From Sclerodactyla briareus (Eukaryota; Echinodermata; Holothuroidea; Dendrochirotida; Sclerodactylidae), in NCBI GenBank assembly GCA_026419785.1, contig JAODTK010001199.1:186001-250000 (forward strand): a stretch of 64,000 bases of DNA, in the 5' to 3' direction. Below are positions 1 to 10,314 of this stretch, piece after piece; positions within the stretch are counted from its first letter, which is position 1, and each line of letters begins with the position of its first letter. A program made the position numbers and the translations under genes. The notes beneath the pieces were generated by a model that was given only the letters and a program-made list of their open reading frames with translations, searched no databases and was not told the DNA's origin.

Positions 1-153
1 TTATTGACAATGTACCGGTACTCTATGTAATACAATGTTATCAAAACTGCCTTTTTTTTCTAAAATCATAGTAAAAAATTGTTCACATGTATAAAAGGAC
101 TTCCCTTTATCATCGTTGTGAAAACTACGGTACCTTCCAACTTATTTCGTCCA

Positions 154-528
154 TCAAGTTGGAACTAACACATTTACTGTGTAAAGTGACGAAATAAGGA
201 CAATAAAGGCAATTATACATAGCAAGCACCCTGTTGGAAAATCCGTGTCATGAAGTGGCATAAGAATCTGTGTTGGTGGCTTTTTTTTTTTTTGGGGGCT
301 TGCGGGGGGGTGAGCGGTACGAATAACCCTATGAAAACGGAGCGCCACCATTTGTTGGCGTGTAGTGGTGGGGGAAAATTTTGGCTTTTTACGACCCTTC
401 AGAAATGGCCGGATAAGCAACTTGCGGTTGTTTTGAGCTGCATCATACTGGCCTTGAAATACAATTTCCCAAACTTGCCCGTTTTTTGAATCATAGTACA
501 CCGCACTGATCTTGGCTAAATGTGGCAC
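154..528 (-). CDS. Unrecognised 124-codon open frame, doubtful coding
   Basis: An ATG-initiated minus-strand frame of 124 codons. The first ~50 residues have ordinary mixed protein composition, for example VYYDSKNGQVWEIVFQGQYD. The middle is built from a long A/C run (KKKKPP), which is low-complexity DNA rather than a domain. The C-terminal ~25 residues are hydrophobic (CLLCIIAFIVLISS) and could be a membrane segment. I do not recognise a family. The frame could be an exon fragment that runs into intronic low-complexity sequence, or chance. There is no clear splice acceptor upstream of the ATG. Confidence 0.18.
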   Translation of the reverse strand: MPHLAKISAVYYDSKNGQVWEIVFQGQYDAAQNNRKLLIRPFLKGRKKPKFSPTTTRQQMVALRFHRVIRTAHPPASPQKKKKPPTQILMPLHDTDFPTGCLLCIIAFIVLISSLYTVNVLVPT

Positions 529-579
529 GATCCCCTGCCTAGTTGTTTTTCGGCATATTGCTTACATCATAAGGGATCA

Positions 580-1320
580 TGTGCAGGCGGGTAAAACCGC
601 CGACGTGTATATCCCCGACAGAAAGGCCTTGTGGAGGACTCGTTTTAGAGAAAAGCACATCAAACTAGAAAAGTGTAGGCGGTAAACCGCCCACGTTGTA
701 TATCCCCGCTTGAGCAATCATGGGAAGAAGTATCTAACAACCCTAAAGACCCCATTTGGTCAGGAAACAAAGAGAAGCTTCATCAACCAAGTTTTTTTTG
801 TAATCCATGGAAGTAAATAGGCACATGAATCATGCAAAGTTGACCACACGATGGCTTTGAATCGACTTCTAACTGTGTGAGGAACAAATGTAAGCTATAT
901 CCACCAAGATCGTTCAAATCTGACAAAGTTGGAAAAGAATAATGTCGCAAATTGACCTCAGATGACATTGTTGAATAACCTCCACATTTTCGGGATCAAC
1001 TATAGTCCTACCCACCAATTTCGTCAAACCGACTAATTTGAAATTTCGCATAAATTATGCAAATTAGCAGCCCCTCAGGAATTGCAGTGATGGCCACACT
1101 TTCAACTCATACGCAAATTCACTAGGGGTGAACATGTGTGCAAAGTTGTGTGTCAATCGGATGAAGTTTTAAAGAGTTATTGCGCTAACGGCCTAAAAGT
1201 TTCCGGCGGTTGGCGGCGGCGGCGGCGGAGCCTGGGACGGGCGGCGGCTACACACGCAAAACCATGAATATCCGGAAAATTTCCAGTGTCGCGGGGATAT
1301 AATTATATCCATTTGGATCC
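580..1320 (-). repeat. Interspersed element E, copy 1 (CGG-rich head, GGCGGT hairpin tail)
   Basis: Read on the minus strand, this copy begins with TTATATCCCCG near 1,300. It passes through a CCG-trinucleotide block (about 1,200-1,245), then AATAACTCTTTAAAAC and repeated phrases about 'acttgg...tggt' and 'aattatgcaaatt'. It ends in GGGGATATA followed by a GGCGGT/ACCGCC hairpin at 678-691. A second hairpin-bearing end lies at 587-601, so the tail is duplicated. The element matches 1,330-1,890 (same strand) and 58,780-59,690 (opposite strand). It has no open frame, so it is non-autonomous. Confidence 0.7.
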
Positions 1321-1329
1321 GGTAAAAAA

Positions 1330-1890
1330 ACTTGAAATGCTCTACCTGTTGTCGAGACCACCGTAGTCCACATCTCCGAGTTTCAGAATAGCCGAATTCG
1401 ACTCCCGGGACTTTGAATGACCCTCCTCCATATGTTTTTAGGATTAACAACCAGTCCACATCCACCAAGTTTCGTTCAAAATACGACAAAGTTAAAAAAA
1501 ATTCGTGAAAAAAAGACACAAAATTTGAACTCTGGTGACCATGAAATACGTCATGTTTTTCGGGACAAACTGTTGTCCCCAACTCACCGGAATTTCGGTA
1601 AATCGGACAACTCCGTATTTCTTGTAAAACCTGCCCAAAAAATAGAGGGTACAGACATTCAGTAAAACTCACTTTCGAACTCATCGAGATTTCACTGGGA
1701 CGGACATGTGTACAAGTTTGTGTCAATCAAATGAATGGTGGGAGAGTTATACGCTAATCCGGCTAGTTCCGGCGGCCGGCGGGCGGTGGCGGTTCGGGGT
1801 TTTGTAGAGACGGCGGCGGCTACACCCCCCAAAACCATAACATCCCGGCCACGTCCAGTGTTGGCGGGATATAATAAAAGCGGCAAGCCA
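1330..1890 (-). repeat. Interspersed element E, copy 2, truncated
   Basis: Reading the minus strand from about 1,880: TTATATCCCGCC, then a CGG/CCG block (1,760-1,830), then TATAACTCTCCCACC and the 'gattgacacaaacttgtacac' region, as in copy 1. The hairpin tail is absent because the copy runs straight into copy 1 in the same orientation. This is either a head-to-tail insertion or a tandem duplication. Confidence 0.6.
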
Positions 1891-3400
1891 TTCTGTTATA
1901 AACAACAAGGATTTAGAAGTAGACTAAACTCTGCAACGGTTACGTGCAGTTTTAGGAAAATGCCAGTTGGATTCCAGCATTGGGGGAGGGGGAGGGGTGG
2001 GATGGGGGAGGAAGCATTAATATCGTGTCCCAAACCAAATTCTCCTTGTGGCCTTTCCATATGTTCACCGCCCTTGTAGATGCACGTGTGGAGAAGAAAC
2101 CTTTTGCTGCGAAGTTATTGTGCATGGGCCTACTATATTACACATTACCCGGAAAGATTTTGGGAGATGCAAGCCTGGTCATCGGGGGGGGGGGTGATGA
2201 CCACTAGGCCATCCCAACATCAAATATTCGGGGGGATGTACCCCCCATCCCCCCCTCGATCACGGCCCATGGTCCCTTTTTATGATACTCAAACCAATTA
2301 ACTAAGGCAACTCACACAAATTTCCATCATTCTTTAGTATCAATGTCCTCATCCTAGCCACAGCTACGATACTGTATTGACTGAAATAAATCTACAATTG
2401 AATAAAAAAAATCACAAACGAGAGTATAGGTAAAGTCGTTTTCGAGAAATAGGTCCCTGTGGCGGAACATATACATTTGTTGCGGCCGTCCGTCTTTCTT
2501 GTAGTTTCTTCTATGGATAGGTAGCGAACGATGGCATTCATTTTCAATATCATTGATGCCACTATTGTCTCGAATATTCAAAAGGTGAATGGAACTTTTA
2601 ATCAGGCAACTGTATGCCTACGTTATTACGAACAAATCGAGTCGGAGTCGAACAATGGCCCACAGCTAAGGTTGGGCTACGACTGAATTATTGGGCTCAA
2701 TGAATTTCACTATCACGAAGAATGTCGCGTGCTGCTTTTTCCTTTCCAACGTGTACAGACATGGAGTTCATCTTAACTGGAGAGGTTTTGAGTGAACTAG
2801 AGCTGATTGATAATTAGCTCGAACAAAAAGAGGGAACGGTCAAACGAACATATTATATATCACTGTAAACACTACTGTTAGGTGAGGGCGCTGTTAGGGT
2901 CATAGCACACCGCTCCACACTGACTTCCTGCTCTCAAGCGCTTCCAGTACGGCATGTACGGTCTTGGGTTGATCCAATTCAGTTGTCGGAATATGCTCTG
3001 TTATTTTATCCCAGTATATAGGTCGCATACGGTAGGATCGTATGACCCGATGATATCGCCGCTCGCCAGTTTTGTCCGATCCTATGTCCTCTTATCAAAA
3101 TGAACTTTTTATTCTTGAGGATTTCTCGATTATTCTCCACAAGACCAACAAGAAGTCGTATTGTGCTATGAACGTGTGCGTGACACGTGCGATTAACGCA
3201 TCACAAACTGGCCATCCGTCACATGTTATGTATAACGGGCCTTTACGTACTACGGTAATCTTCGATATTCAGCAATTGAGAAAGTTACCATTCAGTTGAA
3301 TTTGTAACTGCCAGTGCTTCTATCAACTGAGGGTTTTGTTTTGCCGCGGGTGCTGCAATCGGACCTAAATTGGATGAAATATGTCGATATCAGTGTTGGA
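1890..3400. other. No gene seen; G-rich patches
   Basis: Contains short G/C runs (about 1,981-2,010, 2,187-2,195 and 2,230-2,255) and otherwise unremarkable mixed sequence. Short open frames exist but lack convincing splice sites or recognisable motifs. The last few hundred bases may be a very decayed upstream part of the LINE fragment that follows. Confidence 0.4.
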
Positions 3401-3409
3401 GAGATCCAA

Positions 3410-4100
3410 CTCTTGTTAACAGTCAATAGTTGTTATTGTCTTCCACTGTTTCTACTGCTGTGCCTCAGAGATCTGTCTTAGGTCCTCTACGTCTAACTGT
3501 CTCTTATCTACATTACTGATATTCTTATCTTCGTTCCTCATACTGTTCTCAGACTCATATGTCAATGATAAACAATTGCGCCAATCTTGTTAATTAAGCT
3601 CACCTTGTTCTCGTCAGGCTGAAAAATTGGTTTAATTCAAACAACCGACTTTGCATCCAGAGAAAACTTCTTTTATCATTCTCCACACAAGCAACATGTT
3701 CCTCATACCGGAGCATTGACCTCAAATGGTTTCAGTATTCACAAGAATGATTGCGATGAGTACGTAGGGTGTTTTATTGACGATCGTTGATTAATCAAGC
3801 AGCATATAATGCCTATTGATATCACTTCTGTCTCTTTTATAGTGATCTTGTTCTGTGTAATGGTATTCTCTTCACTCTGAGATTCGTTCATCCGTGCTCT
3901 CGCTATCCAGCGGTATTATACATAAATGTTATGCTACCGAACATCTCTCCTGATGTGGCATTTCATGACACTACTTTCGCCACCCTCCTCAAGCCTTTTG
4001 AAAAATTGGATATCTATCAACAAACACGAAGAGTCACGAAAACTGTGTCTTCCAGACACTGCCACTACTCTTTCTAATGCTCTTCATTCGACCTAACACC
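3410..4100 (+). pseudogene. Decayed non-LTR retrotransposon (LINE) reverse transcriptase fragment
   Basis: Seen by translating across frameshifts on the plus strand. The order of RT motifs is right. STVSTAVPQRSVLGPL ends near 3,489 (RT motif GxPQGxxLGPL). A ruined FADD box lies near 3,554-3,575, with stops where the aspartates should be. LHPEKTSFIIL follows (3,641-3,683), then EYVGCFIDD (about 3,757-3,783, from the usual KYLGVxID block) and LDIYQQTR (4,006-4,029). Each block resembles the RT and post-RT region of CR1/Rex1/Jockey-type LINEs. Several stops and frameshifts make it inactive. Clade assignment is inference; the domain call rests on five blocks in the correct order. Confidence 0.7.
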
Positions 4101-4264
4101 CTCGCATAATTTATCAATTATTCTATTATTATTATAATTTATGCCTGAGAGTATGTATTTACTATTCAGTGTAATGTAACACAAAAATTTATAGTTGTTT
4201 GCTAGTGGTATTAACCATTTGTCCAAACAAGTACACGTAAGTGACGTATTATCTTTGCCAGTAA

Positions 4265-4656
4265 GGCTGGATTCCATAGATGCGTATGCGTAGTGTGGAA
4301 AGTCGCCATTTCACGTGAACATGAGCGGGGGCTAGTGTTTGACAAATGTTCTATTTAGTTGGCAAAGATAGATATTGGTTCCATAAAAGCTAAAAAATTT
4401 ATAAATGACGCAACCAACACCGAATAGACGGAAAAAGCACATTGTACAAATGCGTAGCGGATGCGTATCACCTTATGAATATTGGGGAAATATCTTCCTC
4501 AAACAGCGAAGCAAACGGACAATATCATGGGCTGGGCCTTTTTATGGTCTTTTCGCACACAGTTATAGTGTTTTCGCTCTGAAACGAACATTTCTTGCGT
4601 AAAATGTGATTTTCACTTCGGCCGGATACGCATCTGCATCTATGGACCATCCGGCC
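4265..4656. mobile_element. MITE with imperfect TIRs and TAA target duplication, PIF/Harbinger type
   Basis: The left end GGCTGGATTCCATAGATGC (from 4,265) matches the reverse complement of the right end, GGCCGGATGGTCCATAGATGC, ending at 4,656. Both ends are flanked by TAA (4,262-4,264 and 4,657-4,659). A 3-bp TAA/TTA duplication with ends starting GG is the known signature of PIF/Harbinger elements. The 392-bp interior has no transposase frame, so this is a non-autonomous miniature element. A relative starts at 43,231 with the same first bases and the same TAA flank. Confidence 0.7.
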
Positions 4657-4659
4657 TAA

Positions 4660-5700
4660 GCCGGTGGAAAATTCGGCACGATTTGAAACATGGCCATTAC
4701 CTACCATTAAAACAAACAGCATAATGTTCACATGTTAAATTGCGTCCGCGTCACCCAGACACGACTCCACATAGCTGGTGGTTGACTTGAGGTGTACTGT
4801 TCTCCTTCTGCCGCGAGTACTACAACATCCATGTCTGACTGTTGGGAAATAAGTACAATTTATGGTCCCCCTAGACCATGCGCGCACATATTTGTTGAAT
4901 AACAGCTGCAAACCGTCTACTGAAATTCAGTGGTTCACTTGGGTCATGTGGGGGTCCCTGGCCCCCCCCCCTCGTGGGTACTCCCTGATAATGTTTTTCC
5001 CTGGTTTATATATAATTGCTTGTTCCTAGTTCCACTTGGTCCTAGCCACGATAGAAACTAAACTTTACATCCGCAAAACCGGGAACAATAGTTCACCATA
5101 CGCACAGTTCAGGAAAAATTATGCTCGGATAGCTTTACAATATAATAACTGGGTTCCAATGAACGCACTTAACTAAATGACTTAAGATCTGAGGGTAGAC
5201 TATTCCAGTCCCGCTAATAGTGATAGTGATAATTAGTACTAGCAATACATTTGGGCAGAAAATGCATACTGTACTTGTTCTGCTTATATACAGTGGCTCC
5301 CTCAGACAATCAACAGGAATCTGATCCTGACCATGGATACCCTTTCGGAAAGACATAATTCTACTAACTTTGCCTGCACTGAACTGTATCATTTCATTTG
5401 CCTTCGCACAGTGTCAGTGAATAAAAAAGAGGCGCTTTACCCAATTACGGGAGCTGTGTATTTGTCCTCTCTCTCCTGGTAAAATGCTGTGCAAAATTTT
5501 ACACAAATTGTGCATTGTTATCACGATCACCGGGACAGTTGTCTAGTTTACAGTGTTGGGTTGAATTAAACACAACATTTTAAGAGTGTATAGAACTCAA
5601 GTTGTTGAGAAGAGCTGACACGCTGGTCTAACATCGTCGATAGCTCTAAAACACCTCTAAGCAGTTTTCACGTTGAACATTTTCTAATATTATGTATGTT
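4660..5700. other. No gene seen
   Basis: Mixed AT-rich sequence with a C-run at about 4,962-4,971. Open frames are short on both strands and have no recognisable motif. The last bases hold the pyrimidine-rich stretch and AG that could serve as the acceptor for the next candidate exon. Confidence 0.4.
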
Positions 5701-5702
5701 AG

Positions 5703-5863
5703 AGCTTTGCATGGTTCTCAAACAGATGAGGCATATCCAAGGGACAGTGTTTCCGTTTTTACCCAAAAACCGTCACGCATGAATTGTCTACGATCAAGCC
5801 AGAAACTTGACGGATCTCAATACTTGGCAAGGCGAGTTCCCTATAATGAGTACATGAACACAT
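5703..5863 (+). CDS. Candidate internal coding exon, function unknown
   Basis: A T-rich tract with a branch-like CTAAT (about 5,680-5,690) leads to AG at 5,701-5,702. The stretch to a near-consensus donor, CACAT|gtaagtca (GT at 5,864), is open in one frame. The 161-bp exon would encode about 53 residues, including DSVSVFTQKPSRMNCLRSSQ and a basic, tyrosine-containing end (LARRVPYNEYMNT). Composition is protein-like and not low-complexity. I do not recognise a family and cannot find a partner exon. The case rests on one open frame between two good splice signals, which can occur by chance in AT-rich DNA. Confidence 0.3.
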
Positions 5864-6140
5864 GTAAGTCATTTGGGTTGTTGACTTCTCTATGTTTAAA
5901 AATGATTTTTTTTTTGTACCACCGGTGAACAGTTTCGGAAGCAGAATAAGTAGAACCAATCTTATTTTTCCTACCTATTTTCATAATTACTCTGTTTTGA
6001 GGACGTTTCTTTCTTATTATAATATATTTTTTTAAATGTACGTAATGATCAGGCTACTCGACAGACAACTGGTCAATGAGACAACCTTGAGTAACTGTGA
6101 GGCCAGCCCCTTCCTGACCTCTGTCAAGTTTTGTAAATTT

Positions 6141-6290
6141 CGCCCGCCGCACACCGGCCCGAACCGATCCGGACCCGACCGAAACAGACAAAATGTGGTT
6201 TTTACGATTTTTAGATGGTTTTTGTCCTTGTCTGGTCGGGCTAGGTCGGGTCATGGCGTCAGCCGCACACCGATCAAACTCGCACGTACA
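6141..6290. repeat. GC-rich foldback sequence, family G copy 1
   Basis: GCCGCACACCGGCCCGAACC at about 6,146 is followed by CCGGACCCGACC. A pairing arm, GGTCGGGCTAGGTCGGGTC, lies at about 6,234-6,252. The same CACCGGCCCG core recurs in the stronger hairpin at 7,047-7,124, and a related patch (CACACCGGCTCGACTCGACC) lies near 6,903-6,922. The three patches stand out from AT-rich surroundings and look like remains of one short inverted-repeat family. Confidence 0.5.
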
Positions 6291-7046
6291 AAACCACAAA
6301 AACTCGTCCAATGAAAATGACGGCATCTCACAGAACCTGCCGCTTAGCACTAATATTCCTACTGTTAGACGATGAATTCGAGTAGGAGACCAAAGAGAGA
6401 AAAGATTTGCGAGAGAATGGATCCTGAAACGCCGGGGACAAGGAGCCTGAATCAAAATCTGGTGAAGGCTTTACAGGGTGGAGAGTTTGATTTTGCTTTC
6501 AAGGCAGTGGAGGCCTACTTATTATAGGTCGCAACACATGAAGAGTATAGTCAACCGCACTCAGTTTGGGTACTAATGCAGTAGGTGTGCGATTCTCTAT
6601 AGGCCTGTAGGTACATAGTTTTAATAGGGTTCACCGGAATTCCTCTCTGTTCTATATTTTTTCGGTGATGAAAACTATACCAGTTGCGAGAAGAAAATGT
6701 TGCCCCTGTACAAAATGCCACATGATGAGATAAAGCCGTCACCCCCGTAATTTGTTCGCCGCAAGAACTAGTCCCTATAAAATCCTCTGGGTTTATCTCA
6801 TGTGCTGTTAAAAAAGCGCAGTCCTTCGAAATAGGCAATGCCTTTTTGCGTTCTTATTGGCTGTAAGAACTAGTTTTGTCGCGGTCGGGTTCGATGTTAC
6901 GCTCACACCGGCTCGACTCGACCGAGACAAGACCAAAACTCGGTATTAAAAACTGCAAAACCAATACAACATGTTCGATATTACAAAACTTGTTAAACTA
7001 ATACGCGTTAAACCAGTCTGAAGTGAGTCTGGTCCGAATTTTTTTT

Positions 7047-7124
7047 GCCGCACACCGGCCCGATCCGACTCGGACCAAGCTAAAAAATGGTCGGTCTCAA
7101 TCGGGTCCGGGCCGGTGTTGCGGC
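7047..7124. repeat. Strong GC-rich hairpin, family G copy 2
   Basis: The left arm, GCCGCACACCGGCCCGATCC, starts at 7,047. It pairs with a right arm (7,088-7,124) whose reverse complement begins GCCGCAACACCGGCCCGGAC. Only about 10 bases separate the arms. This is the tightest palindrome in the first 20 kb. It contains no frame and is probably the end or foldback core of a small DNA element. Confidence 0.6.
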
Positions 7125-7399
7125 GGGTAATACACACCCCCTACTGTTGTAAGACAGCACGCGAAACTAAAAATAGACAAGAACTGCTCCAATAGACAAG
7201 GTACAGTGTGGAGTTTCGTCATCGTGAACATACACTATTTTATCTAACACAACGCTGAAGCTCACTAACGTATACTAACATGTTCGGTTGATTGAAAGCA
7301 GTATTCCTGATAATACACAGGTACACAGCATAGGTTGAAAATGCAGTTGCAACAATATGTTATCGAAGCGACATTCTTATTACTTGTCAGGAGAATCTT

Positions 7400-8030
7400 T
7401 GCAATCATTTCGGTATGTGTGTGTGTGTCACTCACTCAAGGAGGACCCTAGCTGAATTCGCCCTTCGCTTCAAATCACTGGGCCTCCTCCGGCAGCGATC
7501 AAAACCTGGGGCCTGACTATGACCCCACCCCACCCCCACCAACTTCCGAGGACCCCCCACAGGGCTGCCCTGCCCCCAAACAACTACAGGGATGTCCCGG
7601 CGAGGTTTCAAACCACTGATCCTTGTACTGACATGCACAGTAGACAGGATTGTAGATAGCACTGACTGTAGGGATTCTTGAGCATACTAACCTCCCATGA
7701 GTGCATGCCCAATAGAATGCTCCATCCCAACAGCTCATTATTGAGCTGGTTTCCATGAGGAAAGCAGGAATTCTTGCAACAACAGGTCTCCAGCCCATCC
7801 TAGCTCACATCACATCGCTCACTGTGCAGTTCTTTTGTCTATTTTTTGGGGGTTTGCACACTATTACATAGTGTTTCCCAAGTTTTATAGTCTCCGCCTC
7901 CAATTCTAACCATCACGATTTTTGTCCCTTTTTTATTTTACGAGTTTTTCTGTCTCAGTTTTGCCCTTCTGGTTTATTTAAGACTCATTGTCTGGTTACG
8001 GGGTACTCTTTATGCTTCTGCTTCAGCATC
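7400..8030. other. No gene seen; short GT run and C/G-rich stretch
   Basis: A short GT repeat lies at about 7,415-7,430. It is followed by a G/C-rich, purine-pyrimidine-biased stretch (7,490-7,610) and then T-rich sequence. No coding or RNA signal is convincing. Confidence 0.4.
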
Positions 8031-8530
8031 ACGCACACATAATTGATGTGACTGAGTACTTTAACTACCCCTCCAAAAACCTTTGAGCCTGCATGGCGAA
8101 TATTGGTTCATCTGGGATGTCCAGGAGAGATTGCTTGTGATTTTAACACCGAGGTATATTGGTTCTTTAAAACATTCTGGTGGTGTGTCATCAATGACAT
8201 ACTGAGACATACTATAAGACTTGCACGTCAGAGTATTTATATCATTCCGACCCATCTGCCAAGACTATCCATATCTCACTGTAGTTTACGACTGTCATTG
8301 ATGTTTCCCGATAGTTTTAGGCATCAATGCAGTCATCAGCACAAAATTTAGAATGTTGAAGTCCATGCGTGGTGGACAAATCACATGTTTTATGATGGAG
8401 ACCGTATAGTGGTCCAAGAACTGTACCCTGGGTGACGACGTTACACACCACTCATAAACAACGCACTGGGAACGGTTATCGAACCATGAAGCCAAAAGGC
8501 ACCGTGTTCTTAGCTTTGCCCCCTCACCTG
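8030..8530 (-). pseudogene. Decayed LINE reverse transcriptase fragment, minus strand
   Basis: On the minus strand, allowing frameshifts, the motifs fall in the correct order. LLASWFDNRSQCVV is followed by VTQGTVLGPL (8,436 down to 8,407, RT motif with LGP), then FCADDC (8,349 down to 8,329). The last carries the catalytic Asp pair, usually written Y/FADD. LQ(stop)DMDSLGRW follows, then EPIYLGVKITSNLSW (about 8,170 down to 8,125) and a post-RT tail. This matches Jockey/CR1-like LINEs. The catalytic DD survives, but stops and frame changes between blocks show it is dead. It is a different lineage copy from the plus-strand fragment at 3.4 kb. Confidence 0.75.
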
Positions 8531-8544
8531 ACTGAGCTAAGCAC

Positions 8545-10150
8545 TTCATGCACCCACTATGGGGAAACATTATACCAAGTATTAGCCTATCCAATCCAGG
8601 GAGATTAAGTTATCGTGTTAAAAAAAAGCCAAAATGGTGCCAAAATTCGATTTTTTTCAACACCGTTTCCTTTCCCAATATCCCAGGTCTTGGGCGGCGA
8701 TGGGTTCATGTTGGGGTACTTGCACTTTCCATGAGAAAAACTCCAACTGTTTTTGACATCATGTACTTCAATGTGGGGAACCCCATACCAAGTGTGAGCT
8801 TCATCCATTTTAGATGGGCCGAGTTAAATCGTATTAACAAGCTCAAATTAGCCAATATATCAAATTCTCCCGCAATTTTCCCAAAGCAACCATTTCCCCT
8901 GTGCCAACAACAATAGGGTTCATGTACTCCCAAAAAGAACGCCTGCGTATGAAATTTCTATTAGATCGCACCGAGCAGCCTGGATCCGACCATCTCTTGA
9001 CCTTAGCATGACCTTTGACACTGACCGTCCTGACGCCCAAACGATGGGGATTATGTACTCGATAGTGGGGAACCCGCGTAAAAGTGTGTTAGGACTAAAC
9101 ATATGGATTCATCGTGTTAATTCAAGTTGTTAAAACTTATTATTTTAGAAATATTATGGATCATGAAAAACCCACATAACCGAGTATAGCTTGATCCATC
9201 AAGGTGGAGTTGAGCCCCTCCGTGGTTCAAACCAAAATATTGAAATTATCCACATGTTTGTTTCTTCAATCGGAAAGACTCCTGCTCTACATCAGAATCC
9301 AATTGGACTCTTGTATTCTCATATGAGAAGGGTGCATGCCCAATTCTTTCAATTTGATCAGAGCCGGAATTCTTGAATGATCATGTTAACAATATAATAG
9401 ATTGTGCCTATGTTGAACATAGATGAACGGCGACCTGACCCCAAACCACGGGAATCATGCACTCATCATGGGAGAAACCCACATACCAAGTATGGCACGA
9501 TCCGTCCATGTGGGGTCGATTTATCCTTCACAAGGCAAAATTGGGCCATAATATTCTCATGATCTTCCTATTTCTCACCATGAAACCCCTGGTCTACTTC
9601 CAAAATCAACAGGCTCTGGTACGGGTACTTTCCATGAGAAAACAATATATCAAATTTCCAGCCTGGATGGACACGAATTTCGGATCTACTCGTGTTAGCA
9701 CCGATTTATAGGCTGTGACCTCGGTTGACCTCAGATGACCCATGACCCTACCCCAAAACAGTAGGGTCATGTACTCATTATGGGAAACCCACATACCAAG
9801 TTTGAAGCACGATCCATCATGTGGGGTTCGAGGTATCCTGTTAGCCAGGCAAATTGGCATAATTTCTCACGATCTTCCCTATTTATATCAACCATGAAAC
9901 CCCTGGTCTACTTCAAAATCAACAGGGCTCTGGTACCGTAATTTCGCCAGAGAAAACAATATTCAATTTCTCCTGATAGGACCCAGAATCGGATCTTATT
10001 CGTGTTAGCAATATTTTTAGGCTTGCCCTCTCTTCAACCTCAATGACCCTGACCCTACCCCAAAACGAGAGGGTCATGTACTATTATGGAAACCCCATAC
10101 CAAGTATGATCCGCAATTCATCAATGTGGGTCGAGTTATCGTCTCAACAA
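8545..10150. repeat. Satellite S, ~0.3-kb tandem units
   Basis: The phrase 'catg(t/c)actcat.atgggaaaccc.cataccaagtatg' recurs at about 8,548, 8,761, 9,052, 9,457, 9,766 and 10,074. The last three are spaced 309 and 308 bp apart and share whole-unit similarity, including CATGAAACCCCTGGTCTACT and AAAACAATAT. The earlier units are shorter and more diverged. Short frames here recur between copies only because the DNA repeats. Two inverted units of the same family lie at 20,330-20,780. Confidence 0.75.
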
Positions 10151-10159
10151 GCTAGGGCT

Positions 10160-10308
10160 CGCGCACACACACAAAACACGCAAACGCACGCACCCACACA
10201 CACCCACACACACACCACGGCGCACACACCCCAACGCCCATACACACGCCACTCTCGCACATCACCCCCACCACAACACACCACGCAACACACACATACA
10301 CACCCACT
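10160..10308. repeat. CA-rich microsatellite
   Basis: About 150 bp of interrupted CACACA/CGCACA directly abuts the last satellite S unit. The same satellite-to-CA polarity is seen at 20,245-20,298 in inverted orientation, so the microsatellite is probably the terminal part of one composite element. Confidence 0.9.
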
Positions 10309-10314
10309 GCCATG

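Noticed and set aside
665..691. Firm Helitron assignment from hairpin plus CTAG.
   Set aside because: Only one of the observed ends has CTRR after the hairpin; the other two read CACATG(A/G)T, so it is kept as a hypothesis.
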